64,000 nucleotides of DNA, taken from assembly GCA_964023205.1 (NCBI GenBank), contig OZ026839.1:16646386-16710385 (forward strand), written 5' to 3'. This document shows, one piece after another, positions 48,001 through 49,599 of this stretch. The position numbers were made by a program, and so were the translations under genes. The DNA comes from Lutraria lutraria (Eukaryota; Mollusca; Bivalvia; Venerida; Mactridae). Within the stretch, counting starts at the first letter, position 1. Every line of letters begins with the position of its first letter. The notes under the pieces were generated by a model, which had not been told where the DNA came from, did not search any database, and saw nothing but the letters and a program-made list of their open reading frames with translations.

Positions 48001-48200
48001 ACAATCCTATGTTCCATTTGGTGAAAACAAGTGAAAATATTCGATCTCGAAAGGATCACAGAATTTCAGTTGGATTTGATGGAAATGATGCTGGTTCTAA
48101 GGCTGCTGTTATGGGAAAATTGATTGTTACATGTCCACGATCAGCTGGTGGAAATTCTAATGTTCAATGGGTATATTACCTTAAAGGTATTACCCAGTAA
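34..48200 (+). CDS. HYDIN: HYDIN, 3' part of the gene (52 exons, 2973 residues; 5' end outside the window)
   Basis: Role known from the family: HYDIN is a giant protein of the central-pair apparatus (C2 projection) of motile cilia and flagella, and its loss impairs ciliary beating. What is seen: 52 GT-AG exons whose phases all agree give one open frame of 2974 codons ending at TAA 48198-48200. The translation follows vertebrate HYDIN from the motif VLDGLGLGPKGPPIPPP (exon 11) to the C-terminus WVYYLKGITQ, with strong runs such as QPILKCQVIEPNIAEGGE and GGEYSFPLFGTCIAPKPQGP. Repeated beta-sandwich ASH/MSP modules with the signature (I/L)xFGxxxxG recur across residues 511-2973. Residues 1-510 are charged linker. 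Vertebrate HYDIN is about 5100 residues, so roughly 58% is here. No frameshift or internal stop is needed. Exon edges in the conserved part are firm. Exons 1, 13 and 22-25 rest on splice sites and phase only. Confidence 0.96.
62..1346. other. HYDIN intron 1: AT-rich, no gene
   Basis: Apart from the inverted repeat at 1051-1126 I see only AT-rich unique-looking sequence. Short ORFs here lack coding character. Confidence 0.6.
1051..1126. repeat. Small imperfect inverted repeat in intron 1
   Basis: Arms CGAGGGTTGAGCG...TTGTAACT (1051-1079) and its near reverse complement (to about 1126) share about 23 of 29 positions round a 19-base loop. Possibly a foldback-element remnant. Confidence 0.6.
1347..1425 (+). 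CDS. HYDIN: HYDIN exon 2 (residues 10-35)
   Basis: Encodes a Glu/Lys/Arg stretch, EKEAKEEEERIEREKEEE, likely a charged single helix or coiled coil. The acceptor is a doubled TTTTAGAG; only the second AG keeps frame with exon 1. The donor is AAAG/GTAAAA, phase 2. Confidence 0.75.
1426..2262. other. HYDIN intron 2
   Basis: Holds a sequence from about 1780 (ACAGTGGAATCTCATTATGT) similar, in inverse orientation, to 15615-15640. It looks like a pogo/Tigger-style terminal repeat remnant. Otherwise featureless. Confidence 0.4.
2263..2490 (+). CDS. HYDIN: HYDIN exon 3 (residues 36-111)
   Basis: Lysine-, serine- and threonine-rich disordered segment starting RKQKRGKKAAKDVKEEPKDG. Flanked by CCATTCTAG and AA/GTGAGT, phase 2 at both sides, 228 bases, so skipping it would keep frame. 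Confidence 0.82.
2821..2949 (+). CDS. HYDIN: HYDIN exon 4 (residues 112-154)
   Basis: Continues the Lys/Asp-rich linker and ends in EVPRDPMKEAELLLMQR, where order seems to resume. Acceptor GATTGTAG, donor AAAG/GTAGAT, phase 2-2, 129 bases. Confidence 0.85.
3050..3250. repeat. Dispersed repeat fragment, family R1
   Basis: The block running ATTATGCCCG...CAGTCTGTCC...CCAATAACTAGGGAACGATTTGG recurs, diverged, at 30890-31070 and 36562-36790 in the same orientation, each time in a HYDIN intron. Confidence 0.65.
3355..3512 (+). CDS. HYDIN: HYDIN exon 5 (residues 155-207)
   Basis: Encodes FRTFEVNQKEISEMV followed by FWDR. This resembles the short conserved island that precedes the proline-rich motif of vertebrate HYDIN (aromatic-helix-WDR). 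The 3' half is lysine/glycine rich. Acceptor TTGGACAG, donor AAAG/GTTTGG, phase 2 in and 1 out. Confidence 0.88.
3826..4085 (+). mobile_element. TIR-element remnant, family R2 (copy 1)
   Basis: Opens TACAGTCTACTCTACTTATA and contains GGACGAGCAAGATTTCACATA. Both stretches recur inverted at 20072-20579. Here the 3' terminus is not recognisable, so the copy is partial or diverged. Confidence 0.55.
4105..4385. repeat. GGTCA-rich dispersed repeat fragment, family R3
   Basis: Repeating phrases such as AGGTCACCAGGTCAAATTC and TCACTAGATCAAATCACAGG, the same family as 18980-19255 and, inverted, 54596-55500. Confidence 0.65.
4407..4467. repeat. Three tandem 20-bp units
   Basis: TTGATATGAAAGAAGTTACA and close variants repeated three times. 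Confidence 0.6.
5042..5104 (+). CDS. HYDIN: HYDIN exon 6 (residues 208-228), candidate cassette
   Basis: A 63-base phase 1-1 exon with acceptor TTACTTTCAG and donor CTTG/GTATTT. It encodes a His-rich then Pro-rich peptide with PPDPQLFVIPEAL. The reading frame is kept with or without it. Confidence 0.72.
5367..5414 (+). CDS. HYDIN: HYDIN exon 7 (residues 229-244), candidate cassette
   Basis: A 48-base phase 1-1 exon, acceptor ACTTTAG, donor CATG/GTAATT, encoding ESGSVLGQRRRHSEH. The RRRHS core is a plausible basophilic-kinase site (inference). Confidence 0.7.
5415..6354. other. HYDIN intron 7: no gene seen
   Basis: AT-rich sequence with several TTTATT and AATAAA hexamers but no exon-like open block or recognised repeat. 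Confidence 0.5.
6355..6420 (+). CDS. HYDIN: HYDIN exon 8 (residues 245-266), candidate cassette
   Basis: A 66-base phase 1-1 exon, acceptor TTGTTGTAG, donor TCTG/GTATTT, encoding the Ser-rich SPPSCGLDSNKVSKLSLS. No homologue recognised; called from splice sites and frame. Confidence 0.66.
7241..7522. mobile_element. 282-bp MITE with perfect 23-bp TIRs and TA duplication
   Basis: TAGTGCAATTTTATTAAACT (plus GTC) at 7241-7263 is exactly inverted at 7500-7522. TA flanks both ends (7239-7240, 7523-7524). No transposase, so non-autonomous; TA target and size fit Tc1/mariner-type MITEs (inference). Confidence 0.85.
7846..7925 (+). CDS. HYDIN: HYDIN exon 9 (residues 267-293)
   Basis: Encodes EKHDKEKAEKERQKQIEKEQ, a charged helix typical of this linker in other HYDIN proteins. 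Acceptor GTTTACAG, donor AGAG/GTAATG, phase 1 in and 0 out. Confidence 0.85.
7926..8712. other. HYDIN intron 9: no gene seen
   Basis: A 74-codon ORF at 8031-8255 has no coding signature. A short duplicated phrase, GATTGTTATAAA, lies near 8665-8690. Confidence 0.5.
8713..8898 (+). CDS. HYDIN: HYDIN exon 10 (residues 294-355)
   Basis: Alanine-rich start (AAEAAKAAALAG), acidic middle, then PHIVIDVHD. Flanked by ATTACAG and GAA/GTATGA, phase 0-0, 186 bases. Confidence 0.87.
8899..9810. other. HYDIN intron 10: no gene seen
   Basis: Contains a possible diverged repeat at 9370-9515 (ACCAGACCCTCTAAAACTGG, ATGGTCTTAATAGTGGGGG) but no clear ends. Confidence 0.4.
9811..9962 (+). CDS. HYDIN: HYDIN exon 11 (residues 356-405), proline-rich landmark
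   Basis: Encodes VLDGLGLGPKGPPIPPP, almost identical to the vertebrate HYDIN landmark at this point, then FSVVPYPVKRR. It anchors the alignment of the whole gene. Donor CC/GTAAGT, phase 2 out. Confidence 0.96.
10232..10501 (+). CDS. HYDIN: HYDIN exon 12 (residues 406-495)
   Basis: Low-complexity Lys/Asp run (KGKGGKDKKDDKKD) followed by SRRNSIVPPSPPPGQTTP. Likely disordered; the RRNS and SPPP motifs are possible phosphorylation or SH3-like sites (inference). Acceptor CTACAG, donor CAG/GTAAAC, phase 2-2. Confidence 0.9.
11935..12003. repeat. Tandem duplication, period 45 bp, in HYDIN intron 12
   Basis: GTCAGAATACAGTGCTATAC and the following bases occur twice, almost exactly, in direct tandem. 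Confidence 0.75.
12418..13571. repeat. Pyrimidine-rich minisatellite: degenerate CTGTCTATCACT units, then about 17 copies of a 52-bp unit
   Basis: From 12418 to about 12667 short TCTGTCTATCAC-like units drift in length. From about 12668 a 52-bp unit starting TCTGTCTATCACTTTATTAC repeats nearly exactly. Two unit variants (TAACACTCTG and TAACACACTG) alternate in blocks, as expected from block duplication. Confidence 0.9.
13760..13804 (+). CDS. HYDIN: HYDIN exon 13 (residues 496-510), candidate cassette
   Basis: A 45-base phase 2-2 exon, acceptor GATTTACAG, strong donor AA/GTAAGT, encoding STAGDIGALSDNKIP. It lies alone between two large introns. Exons 12 and 14 would also join in frame without it. 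Confidence 0.65.
13805..17113. other. HYDIN intron 13 (3.3 kb), no gene
   Basis: Contains a 28-bp tandem duplication at 15763-15811 (TTTTCTGTCAGGTAGATATA twice), a possible TIR remnant at 15600-15690, and a dispersed-repeat-like block at 16030-16335 opening TATACCCCTGCGATTAAAG. Confidence 0.5.
17114..17296 (+). CDS. HYDIN: HYDIN exon 14 (residues 511-571), ASH module
   Basis: Encodes FRWIIPPNGDVTLRL and FDQTLNFEIVGT, then YQLYCRGIC, the start of the continuous conserved C-terminal half. Acceptor GTTTTCAG, donor CAAG/GTAATG. Confidence 0.96.
17693..17972 (+). CDS. HYDIN: HYDIN exon 15 (residues 572-665)
   Basis: Contains ETFEFGPLLVGRNRDRY, a canonical ASH FGPLLxG turn, and METLTVKNTSPLDADI. 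Acceptor AATTAAAG; donor ATCG/GTAGTG is weak, but phase 0 fits exon 16 exactly and the vertebrate protein is continuous across it. Confidence 0.94.
18335..18507 (+). CDS. HYDIN: HYDIN exon 16 (residues 666-722)
   Basis: Encodes LNIWAYPMVPNHYEDAIVC, NPEPVVFKVCC and the next ASH start LHFERVLLHR. Acceptor TATTTACAG, donor ACAG/GTAAAC, phase 0 in and 2 out. Confidence 0.96.
18692..18893 (+). CDS. HYDIN: HYDIN exon 17 (residues 723-790)
   Basis: Completes the ASH module begun in exon 16: TIYLRNSTQIPVHWKL and KKMIRLE. Acceptor TTTTGTAG, donor TGAG/GTACAT, phase 2 in and 0 out. Confidence 0.96.
18980..19255 (+). repeat. GGTCA-rich dispersed repeat, family R3
   Basis: AAAAACTAGGTCACCGGGTC and a second unit CACTAGGTCACTAGGTCAAA, ending ATAGGGCCATCTTGGCCCTC. 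Its end is the inverse of the 54600 end (AGGGTCAAGATGGCCCTATA). Confidence 0.75.
19454..19553 (+). CDS. HYDIN: HYDIN exon 18 (residues 791-823)
   Basis: A 100-base exon with EAYDVAVDIAFPKG, matching the AESYDIALDITFPKG stretch of vertebrate HYDIN. Acceptor GTGTGTAG, donor AAAG/GTAAAA. Confidence 0.95.
19554..21289. other. HYDIN intron 18, holds the R2 element
   Basis: Outside 20072-20579 the sequence is AT-rich and unremarkable. Confidence 0.5.
20072..20579 (-). mobile_element. TIR element, family R2 (copy 2, about 510 bp)
   Basis: Right end CTTGTTATAAGCAGAGTAGA is the inverse of the 3826 copy. The left end ATAGTCCACACCACATAGAA is a diverged partner of it, so the copy looks full length with TIRs of about 60 bases. 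Confidence 0.6.
21290..21389 (+). CDS. HYDIN: HYDIN exon 19 (residues 824-856)
   Basis: Contains GGLDFGTIKVMDE, an ASH opening strand, and LKNKGKYDISF. Acceptor TATAACAG, donor TCAA/GTAAGT, phase 1 in and 2 out. Confidence 0.95.
21390..22270. other. HYDIN intron 19, no gene
   Basis: An open frame runs from 21957 into exon 20, but the part before 22271 lacks conservation and the acceptor GTTTACAG is strong, so it is read as intron. Confidence 0.6.
22271..22522 (+). CDS. HYDIN: HYDIN exon 20 (residues 857-940)
   Basis: Carries one of the best conserved stretches, QPILKCQVIEPNIAEGGE followed by IASIPVKVSVKAVFNKY. Acceptor GTTTACAG, donor ACAA/GTATGC, phase 2-2. Confidence 0.97.
22788..22803. 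repeat. Poly-C run of 16
   Basis: Lies in the intron between HYDIN exons 20 and 21, close to the acceptor. Length is likely unstable and error-prone. Confidence 0.9.
22841..23008 (+). CDS. HYDIN: HYDIN exon 21 (residues 941-996)
   Basis: Encodes INFGSLLVNSKKTRTF and GEFDFKYQI, an ASH core, then a loop ending VHQPGARSTRP that opens the variable linker. 168 bases, phase 2-2. A 16-base poly-C run lies 37 bases upstream of the exon. Confidence 0.95.
23009..24490. other. HYDIN intron 21, no gene
   Basis: Nine-base C run near 23487; a weak inverted pair (GGTCAAACATTTGA at 24173, inverse near 24225). No exon-like open block found. Confidence 0.5.
24491..24538 (+). CDS. HYDIN: HYDIN exon 22 (residues 997-1012), candidate cassette
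   Basis: A 48-base phase 2-2 exon encoding EVNSKIADHHDWNT. Acceptor TCTCTGTAG after a long T-rich tract, donor CTAT/GTAAGT. No counterpart recognised in vertebrates. Confidence 0.66.
24850..24894 (+). CDS. HYDIN: HYDIN exon 23 (residues 1013-1027), candidate cassette
   Basis: A 45-base phase 2-2 exon encoding PSHEILAMIRNTLL. Acceptor TTTCTACAG, donor TAAA/GTAAGT. Predicted from splice signals and frame alone. Confidence 0.66.
24895..26276. other. HYDIN intron 23, no gene
   Basis: A short CTGT microsatellite at 25672-25695; otherwise AT-rich. Confidence 0.5.
26277..26366 (+). CDS. HYDIN: HYDIN exon 24 (residues 1028-1057), candidate cassette
   Basis: A 90-base phase 2-2 exon encoding the basic, Ser-rich PVKGDKRTKSRDGSSSGRS. 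Acceptor ATAATATAG, donor CAAG/GTTTGT. Its CG content is higher than the flanking intron. Confidence 0.74.
26960..26983 (+). CDS. HYDIN: HYDIN exon 25, 24-base microexon (residues 1058-1065)
   Basis: A phase 2-2 microexon encoding KSASGSD between GCTTTTCTTAG and ACAG/GTTGGA. It extends the Ser-rich tail of exon 24 in the same style, which supports it, but so short an exon needs transcript proof. Confidence 0.5.
27628..27756 (+). CDS. HYDIN: HYDIN exon 26 (residues 1066-1108)
   Basis: Encodes EQSPAVIQKPSHMSQ and then AMRGKFNVFQPR, leading back to a conserved module. Acceptor CCATTTAG, donor CCAG/GTATGG, phase 2-2, 129 bases. Confidence 0.84.
27757..28690. other. HYDIN intron 26 before the array, no gene
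   Basis: AT-rich DNA with several poly-T runs and no recognised element. Confidence 0.5.
28691..29715. repeat. 25-bp minisatellite, about 41 units of two types, HYDIN intron 26
   Basis: Unit A ACTTCACACTTCAGTGTATT(ACAAA) and unit B ACTTCATACTTCAATACATG(ACAAA) are interspersed without unique spacers. Order is often A-A-B or A-B, implying higher-order duplication. Reading frames inside it are artefacts. Confidence 0.92.
29883..30018 (+). CDS. HYDIN: HYDIN exon 27 (residues 1109-1154)
   Basis: Contains FTIFPAFGIILPNGHQTITV followed by DCVAESQGRFDE, matching the vertebrate FTVYPGFG...INVDCVAD segment. Acceptor AATTTCAG 168 bases after the 25-bp tandem array ends. Confidence 0.96.
30391..30550 (+). 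mobile_element. Partial copy of MITE family R4
   Basis: TTTTCAATGATATTGAAAAA onwards to GGGACTTTAA matches the 3' part of 45709-46087 in the same orientation; the 5' terminus is missing. Confidence 0.7.
30665..30835 (+). CDS. HYDIN: HYDIN exon 28 (residues 1155-1211)
   Basis: Encodes IDIADRDP, GGIPYKLLAEACIPS and IFEEHRVCKNL, all near-identical to vertebrate HYDIN. Phase 0-0, donor CTCG/GTGAGT. Confidence 0.97.
30890..31075. repeat. Dispersed repeat fragment, family R1 (copy 2)
   Basis: Phrases TATGCCCCCTTTTGGAGAAA, GGTCAGTCTGTCCATAACC and AACAAGAGAACTATTTAGC correspond to the 3050 copy. Confidence 0.6.
31406..31666 (+). CDS. HYDIN: HYDIN exon 29 (residues 1212-1298)
   Basis: ESSGVYAEDEKKFVFNNV leads into an ASH module with VGRRAVARFKIAN and closes at FTPPSMQ. 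Phase 0-0, acceptor ACTTCCAG, donor GCAG/GTTTGG. Confidence 0.97.
32078..32311 (+). CDS. HYDIN: HYDIN exon 30 (residues 1299-1376)
   Basis: Contains FEVAGDGNLPRISI, a boundary typical between ASH modules, and QPLLLFKRNLIART with LNDGTLPSK. Phase 0-0, donor CAAG/GTAAAA. Confidence 0.97.
32620..32860 (-). mobile_element. tRNA-headed SINE-like repeat, minus strand, HYDIN intron 30
   Basis: On the minus strand a Pol III A-box-like TGGTCTAGAGGTAATGAGC, a loop TTTCCAA and B-box-like GTGTTCAAATC are followed by about 150 bases of non-tRNA body ending near AAGAACCAGGTTAAACTG. tRNA-Gly-like head inferred; SINE family not named. Confidence 0.55.
32928..33549 (+). mobile_element. MITE-like element, family R5 (copy 1, 622 bp)
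   Basis: Bounded by TACTGTAT and ATACAGTA. Inner blocks such as TGTAGTAGGAAGGTGTGAAA and GGATATACAGAAAATTACAG recur inverted at 41732-42169. Confidence 0.7.
33637..33727 (+). CDS. HYDIN: HYDIN exon 31 (residues 1377-1406)
   Basis: A 91-base exon encoding VDIDLIDPDGVFKLVPAAG and an acidic tail. Acceptor TTGACAG, donor GAAG/GTAGGA, phase 0 in and 1 out. Confidence 0.93.
33728..34401. other. HYDIN intron 31, no gene
   Basis: AT-rich sequence; TATTCACCATTAATGGT at 34070 echoes a phrase inside the R5 copy (33421), a possible extra fragment. Confidence 0.4.
34402..34668 (+). CDS. HYDIN: HYDIN exon 32 (residues 1407-1495)
   Basis: Encodes VNVGETVAFNVNF, VIDNQYEDSVVQLVGEGYED and then an acidic Glu/Asp loop also present in vertebrates. 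Phase 1-1, 267 bases. Confidence 0.96.
34669..35103. other. HYDIN intron 32, nothing recognised
   Basis: Includes a G-rich island GGGGGGTGGGGC at about 34800 and otherwise AT-rich DNA. Confidence 0.4.
35104..35375 (+). CDS. HYDIN: HYDIN exon 33 (residues 1496-1586), ASH module
   Basis: IRFGDCFINEPRTLTFALTN opens the module; FQWPDHPQLKFSPQVGHLH matches the vertebrate RFEWP...FSPQMGHLH segment. Acceptor CTCTTCAG, donor ACAG/GTGAGG. Confidence 0.97.
35630..36168. mobile_element. 539-bp inverted-repeat element in HYDIN intron 33
   Basis: Left end CAGTTGACTCTTGTTGGTAC and the inverse of the right end CAATTGACTCTCGTAAGCAC match at 15 or more of 20 positions. No target duplication is clear and no ORF is present. 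Confidence 0.6.
36265..36551 (+). CDS. HYDIN: HYDIN exon 34 (residues 1587-1681)
   Basis: VIDWDDRLRVVKWVDVP, a Thr-rich insert, KRKVVETEPEPS and FKETLMFQTRVYE, each with a clear vertebrate counterpart. Phase 0 in, 2 out, donor ATGA/GTGAGT. Confidence 0.97.
36562..36790. repeat. Dispersed repeat fragment, families R1/R3
   Basis: ATTATGCCCCATTTCATAG, AACCAGAGAACTATTTGGC and then GATCACTAGGTCAAAGGTCA. It links R1 phrases to the GGTCA phrase, suggesting both are parts of one larger repeat. Confidence 0.6.
37003..37269 (+). CDS. HYDIN: HYDIN exon 35 (residues 1682-1770)
   Basis: Contains FTIEPEYGTILAGKKQSFSV then KFTPLDTNDYEGRLVC, the second half of an ASH module. Acceptor TTCAACAG, donor GCAG/GTAATT, phase 2-2. 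Confidence 0.96.
37436..37660 (+). CDS. HYDIN: HYDIN exon 36 (residues 1771-1845)
   Basis: CHFELEDSDYI, RRNPEMRGPGG and DPNTRVIEFETTGVS match vertebrate HYDIN closely. 225 bases, phase 2-2; donor ACAAA/GTAAAT. Confidence 0.97.
37989..38127 (+). CDS. HYDIN: HYDIN exon 37 (residues 1846-1892)
   Basis: Encodes FGIVNPTSQLYSYQW and APAFQCLQPKGQIRSGKKA, the start of an ASH module. Phase 2 in and 0 out; donor ACAA/GTATGT. Confidence 0.96.
38521..38686 (+). CDS. HYDIN: HYDIN exon 38 (residues 1893-1947)
   Basis: Contains ESFWRFIIPEQNINIPFLLV, nearly the vertebrate sequence, and the next module opening MNFKALLIG. Donor ATTG/GTAAAT. Confidence 0.97.
38946..39093 (+). CDS. HYDIN: HYDIN exon 39 (residues 1948-1996)
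   Basis: KETVWLINNESQPFHFNFDE, then VEPMAGTLPPKTK. Acceptor TATTTCAG, donor ACAAA/GTATGA, phase 1 in and 2 out. Confidence 0.96.
39238..39425. repeat. Dispersed repeat fragment in HYDIN intron 39
   Basis: CGAGCAATAACTCAAGAAAT and GGGCATAAAGTGTTTCCCC resemble widespread molluscan dispersed repeats. Recognised by style only. Confidence 0.35.
39435..39733. repeat. 17-bp minisatellite, about 17.5 units, ending at the exon 40 splice site
   Basis: Unit TTTGTATCATCTTAAAC with a C/T variant (ATCATTTT). The final unit reads TTTGTATCATTATTTACAG and becomes the acceptor of exon 40. Confidence 0.93.
39743..39950 (+). CDS. HYDIN: HYDIN exon 40 (residues 1997-2066)
   Basis: VDLYFTPNSDKEVNFNLTCN, VTLNVKAEGYSM and INFGEV. 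The acceptor CATTATTTACAG directly continues a 17-bp tandem array, so its polypyrimidine/branch region is repeat-derived. Confidence 0.97.
40185..40406 (+). CDS. HYDIN: HYDIN exon 41 (residues 2067-2140)
   Basis: VEVNEQQIRNLFILNSGKFN and FDYSWEL form an ASH core. Phase 0-0, acceptor GTTGACAG, donor GAAG/GTATGT. Confidence 0.95.
40407..41304. other. HYDIN intron 41, no gene
   Basis: No clear repeat. Short open frames on the minus strand (40765-40953, 41189-41386) lack support. Confidence 0.5.
41305..41474 (+). CDS. HYDIN: HYDIN exon 42 (residues 2141-2196)
   Basis: ISHGPSFHIALNGLGVSPGL and ANFGSCFIYRAGMP match vertebrate HYDIN almost residue for residue. Phase 0 in, 2 out; donor TAAG/GTATAT. 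Confidence 0.97.
41732..42169 (-). mobile_element. MITE-like element, family R5 (copy 2, 438 bp, inverted)
   Basis: TACTGTAT to ATACAGTA. TTTCACACCTTTCTACTACA is the inverse of a block in copy 1. About 180 bases shorter than copy 1. Confidence 0.7.
42318..42516 (+). CDS. HYDIN: HYDIN exon 43 (residues 2197-2263)
   Basis: VDCLYTATNHL, EIPFTFYPREAKKY and FEINGLSKQDIEICGQGTE, all conserved. Acceptor CTATTTTAG, donor GAAG/GTACAG. Confidence 0.97.
42754..43023 (+). CDS. HYDIN: HYDIN exon 44 (residues 2264-2353)
   Basis: LGAQVVGKVVKRYIPIVNNS, VLSIAPTYPITLEGKGG and EVLFKPTGRIPQFMEE. A full ASH module in one 270-base phase 0-0 exon. Confidence 0.97.
43024..43769. other. HYDIN intron 44, no gene
   Basis: Nothing beyond AT-rich sequence recognised. 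Confidence 0.5.
43770..43939 (+). CDS. HYDIN: HYDIN exon 45 (residues 2354-2409)
   Basis: LECAGLSQPLFVIQGSCLG ends one module and IPFGAVVQRSQTSRKIIM opens the next. Acceptor TTTATAG, donor CTAA/GTGAGT. Confidence 0.96.
44196..44268 (+). tRNA. tRNA-Ala(TGC)-like sequence inside HYDIN intron 45
   Basis: A perfect A-box TAGCTCAGTTGGTAGAGC and B-box GGTTCGAGCCC at the right spacing, a seven-base acceptor stem (one A-A mismatch), anticodon loop CTTGCAA (TGC), 73 bases, then TTTT seven bases later as a possible Pol III stop. Mismatches in the anticodon stem (one) and T stem (two) suggest either a divergent gene or a tRNA pseudogene/SINE head. Confidence 0.6.
44335..44470 (+). CDS. HYDIN: HYDIN exon 46 (residues 2410-2455)
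   Basis: FCWDIKSFKPDFSIYPIEGY then ITPGMEVTFEVFFHP. The preceding intron carries a tRNA-Ala-like sequence. Acceptor CTTATAG, donor TGAT/GTAAGT. Confidence 0.97.
44547..44567. repeat. Poly-C run of 21
   Basis: The longest homopolymer in the window, in HYDIN intron 46. Confidence 0.92.
44839..45138 (+). CDS. HYDIN: HYDIN exon 47 (residues 2456-2555)
   Basis: VTLTLTGTCIGNPPV, NRSNQSWHLKPIIEGE and QQTKQYELTYFPLTM. Exactly 300 bases, phase 0-0; donor TCAG/GTAGGC. Confidence 0.97.
45489..45652 (+). CDS. HYDIN: HYDIN exon 48 (residues 2556-2609)
   Basis: IFFPLPDGTG followed by REIP-like TRDIPSKTWYNEMLPVQNWL. Phase 0 in and 2 out; donor AGAG/GTGAGT. Confidence 0.97.
45709..46087 (+). mobile_element. 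MITE family R4 flanked by TTAA (about 380 bp)
   Basis: TTAA precedes AAGTCCCATTAGC at the left and follows CTTAGGGGACT at the right, giving short imperfect TIRs. Contains TGACGTCA. TTAA targets suggest a piggyBac-type parent (inference). Part of it recurs at 30391. Confidence 0.65.
46162..46312 (+). CDS. HYDIN: HYDIN exon 49 (residues 2610-2660)
   Basis: FRVKIEPIRQEKFD and YIDVPASSKKDYKLSFYAF. Acceptor AACTTTAG lies about 75 bases after a MITE-like insertion. Donor GAAG/GTACGA. Confidence 0.96.
46683..46913 (+). CDS. HYDIN: HYDIN exon 50 (residues 2661-2737)
   Basis: YYEVTFKATRPGVISTIDLV, TPVRQSVHHKIKLDNPLP and NVPPNSS. Phase 0-0, acceptor CTTTTTAG, donor CAGT/GTAAGT. Confidence 0.96.
47168..47392 (+). 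CDS. HYDIN: HYDIN exon 51 (residues 2738-2812)
   Basis: FTLEYQPLRVGES, NNELGFYYYDLSLKATSAGP and KFLNFAKQKTDYACK. Phase 0-0, acceptor TTATTAG, donor CAAG/GTAAGC. Confidence 0.97.
47715..48200 (+). CDS. HYDIN: HYDIN terminal exon 52 (residues 2813-2973, stop)
   Basis: The last exon ends at TAA 48198-48200. It contains TGGTEVGLDVTFEPSRLGEQ, GGEYSFPLFGTCIAPKPQGP and the terminal WVYYLKGITQ, the same C-terminus as vertebrate HYDIN. Acceptor ATTTAAG is pyrimidine-poor yet gives the right join. Confidence 0.98.
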   Translation, partial: VDNGDFHVDKTVAAAPGSTGGTEVGLDVTFEPSRLGEQRALLVVSSPTGGEYSFPLFGTCIAPKPQGPFVIKSGATATITFRNVFSSTTAFTFQVDNPMFHLVKTSENIRSRKDHRISVGFDGNDAGSKAAVMGKLIVTCPRSAGGNSNVQWVYYLKGITQ

Positions 48201-48250
48201 CATCCACATGTGTGTGTATTCTTTTGTACTATTGTGGAGACTGAACTTAC

Positions 48251-48256
48251 AATAAA
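48251..48256 (+). terminator. HYDIN polyadenylation signal AATAAA
   Basis: The first AATAAA after the stop codon, 51 bases downstream, implying a very short 3' UTR. Later TAAT/ATTA-rich sequence to 48.95 kb offers other, weaker sites. Confidence 0.6.
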
Positions 48257-48989
48257 TTGTATGTGTACTATATACTGAGCTAAAAAAAGTTAATAATTAA
48301 ACATTCCTGTTTCACATAGTTCACTGTTTTAGTGATTAAAATTTGAGAGTGATATTGATAGCTAGTATGTTATACTTTGTTGAAAAAAAACTCCAAGCAT
48401 TTGTATTTATTTATGGATATGTTATTGTTATATGTATAATGATCGTTGAATGATTGTGTAACTTATTTTATATTGCTGTGATGATTATTTAAATCTAACA
48501 TTGTTTAACTGTTAAAGGAATTCTCTTATTCATTTTTTCTTGATTTTTGCTGAATTCTATATTCTTGGAATACTCTGTGAAAATAGTGTTATTTTGGTAT
48601 AAAGAAAAGAGATACTTTTTTTTGAAAATCACAATTTTTCCACAACTTAAATGTGAAATTAATTTGAAGTACTAATTTTATAATTAATTATTATTGTTCT
48701 TAATTATAAATGATTGTTATCTGTGAATCTTGTTGATGCTAAAAATGCAGATGTTTAACTTCTGTTAAGTGCTGAGCAAAGGAGACTGGCTTGATAAACC
48801 AGTATGAATTTCATGATACATGAAATATATTCTGTGATATTTTCATATATGTCAATCTGAAAATCTACATGACGATGATCTTTTTATAAAAAATAGTTTT
48901 GAAGAATACTGTTGTTTGTCTTAAACTCAATCAATATTTTCAATGTGGGCTCAAATCAAAATCTCAATAAGTGGCATGGGATACAGACA

Positions 48990-49467
48990 TTAGCCCCCCT
49001 CACACATTTGCCCCCCAATGAAAAAATAGTCATGTAGACATTTGACCCCAGTAGAAAAGGTGGGTAGGACATTTGCCCCCCAATGCTTATTTCTGAGTGG
49101 GCATTTGTCCCCAATGCTGGACTTTTGCCCCCAAAATCAATGTAATATATTTCATTGGACCCACATTGGTTTACAATTACTCTACAGATAATTAGTTCCT
49201 GCTTATATAATTTAATGCATTGAAAACAGTAAAGTGTAATTATCTGTAAACAAGGTTCTACACATACGAAACAAGTACAAATATCATTAAAATAATTATT
49301 GTGCAATAAAAGAAGTTATTGATAACTTATTTTATTTAGGGGGGGGGGGGGGGCAAATGTTCACTTGAAAATAAGCATTGGAGGCAAATGTCCTACCCAC
49401 CCTTTTCTACTGAGGGGCAAATGTCAACATGACCATTTTTCACTGGGAACAAATGTCTGGGGGCTAA
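48990..49467. mobile_element. 478-bp foldback element with about 130-bp inverted arms
   Basis: Begins TTAGCCCCC and ends GGGGGCTAA. Arms carry repeated CATTTGCCCCC phrases (for example GGACATTTGCCCCCCAATGC, inverted as GCATTGGAGGCAAATGTCC) round a unique centre of about 200 bases. Lies between HYDIN and KIAA1143. Confidence 0.75.
49339..49353. repeat. Poly-G run of 15
   Basis: At the inner end of the right arm of the foldback element. Confidence 0.9.
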
Positions 49468-49599
49468 AGCCTTGAACATAGCAATATTTAATAGCTATTT
49501 TTGTCAATGACAAAAATGGTCTTATGAATACTGATATCATTCATGCAAGACTTGTTATTCAGTAGTATTACTTACAATTTCGTGTAGCAAAATTGTGTC

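Noticed and set aside
47657..48004. Minus-strand ORF of 115 codons
   Set aside because: Antisense shadow of the terminal HYDIN exon.
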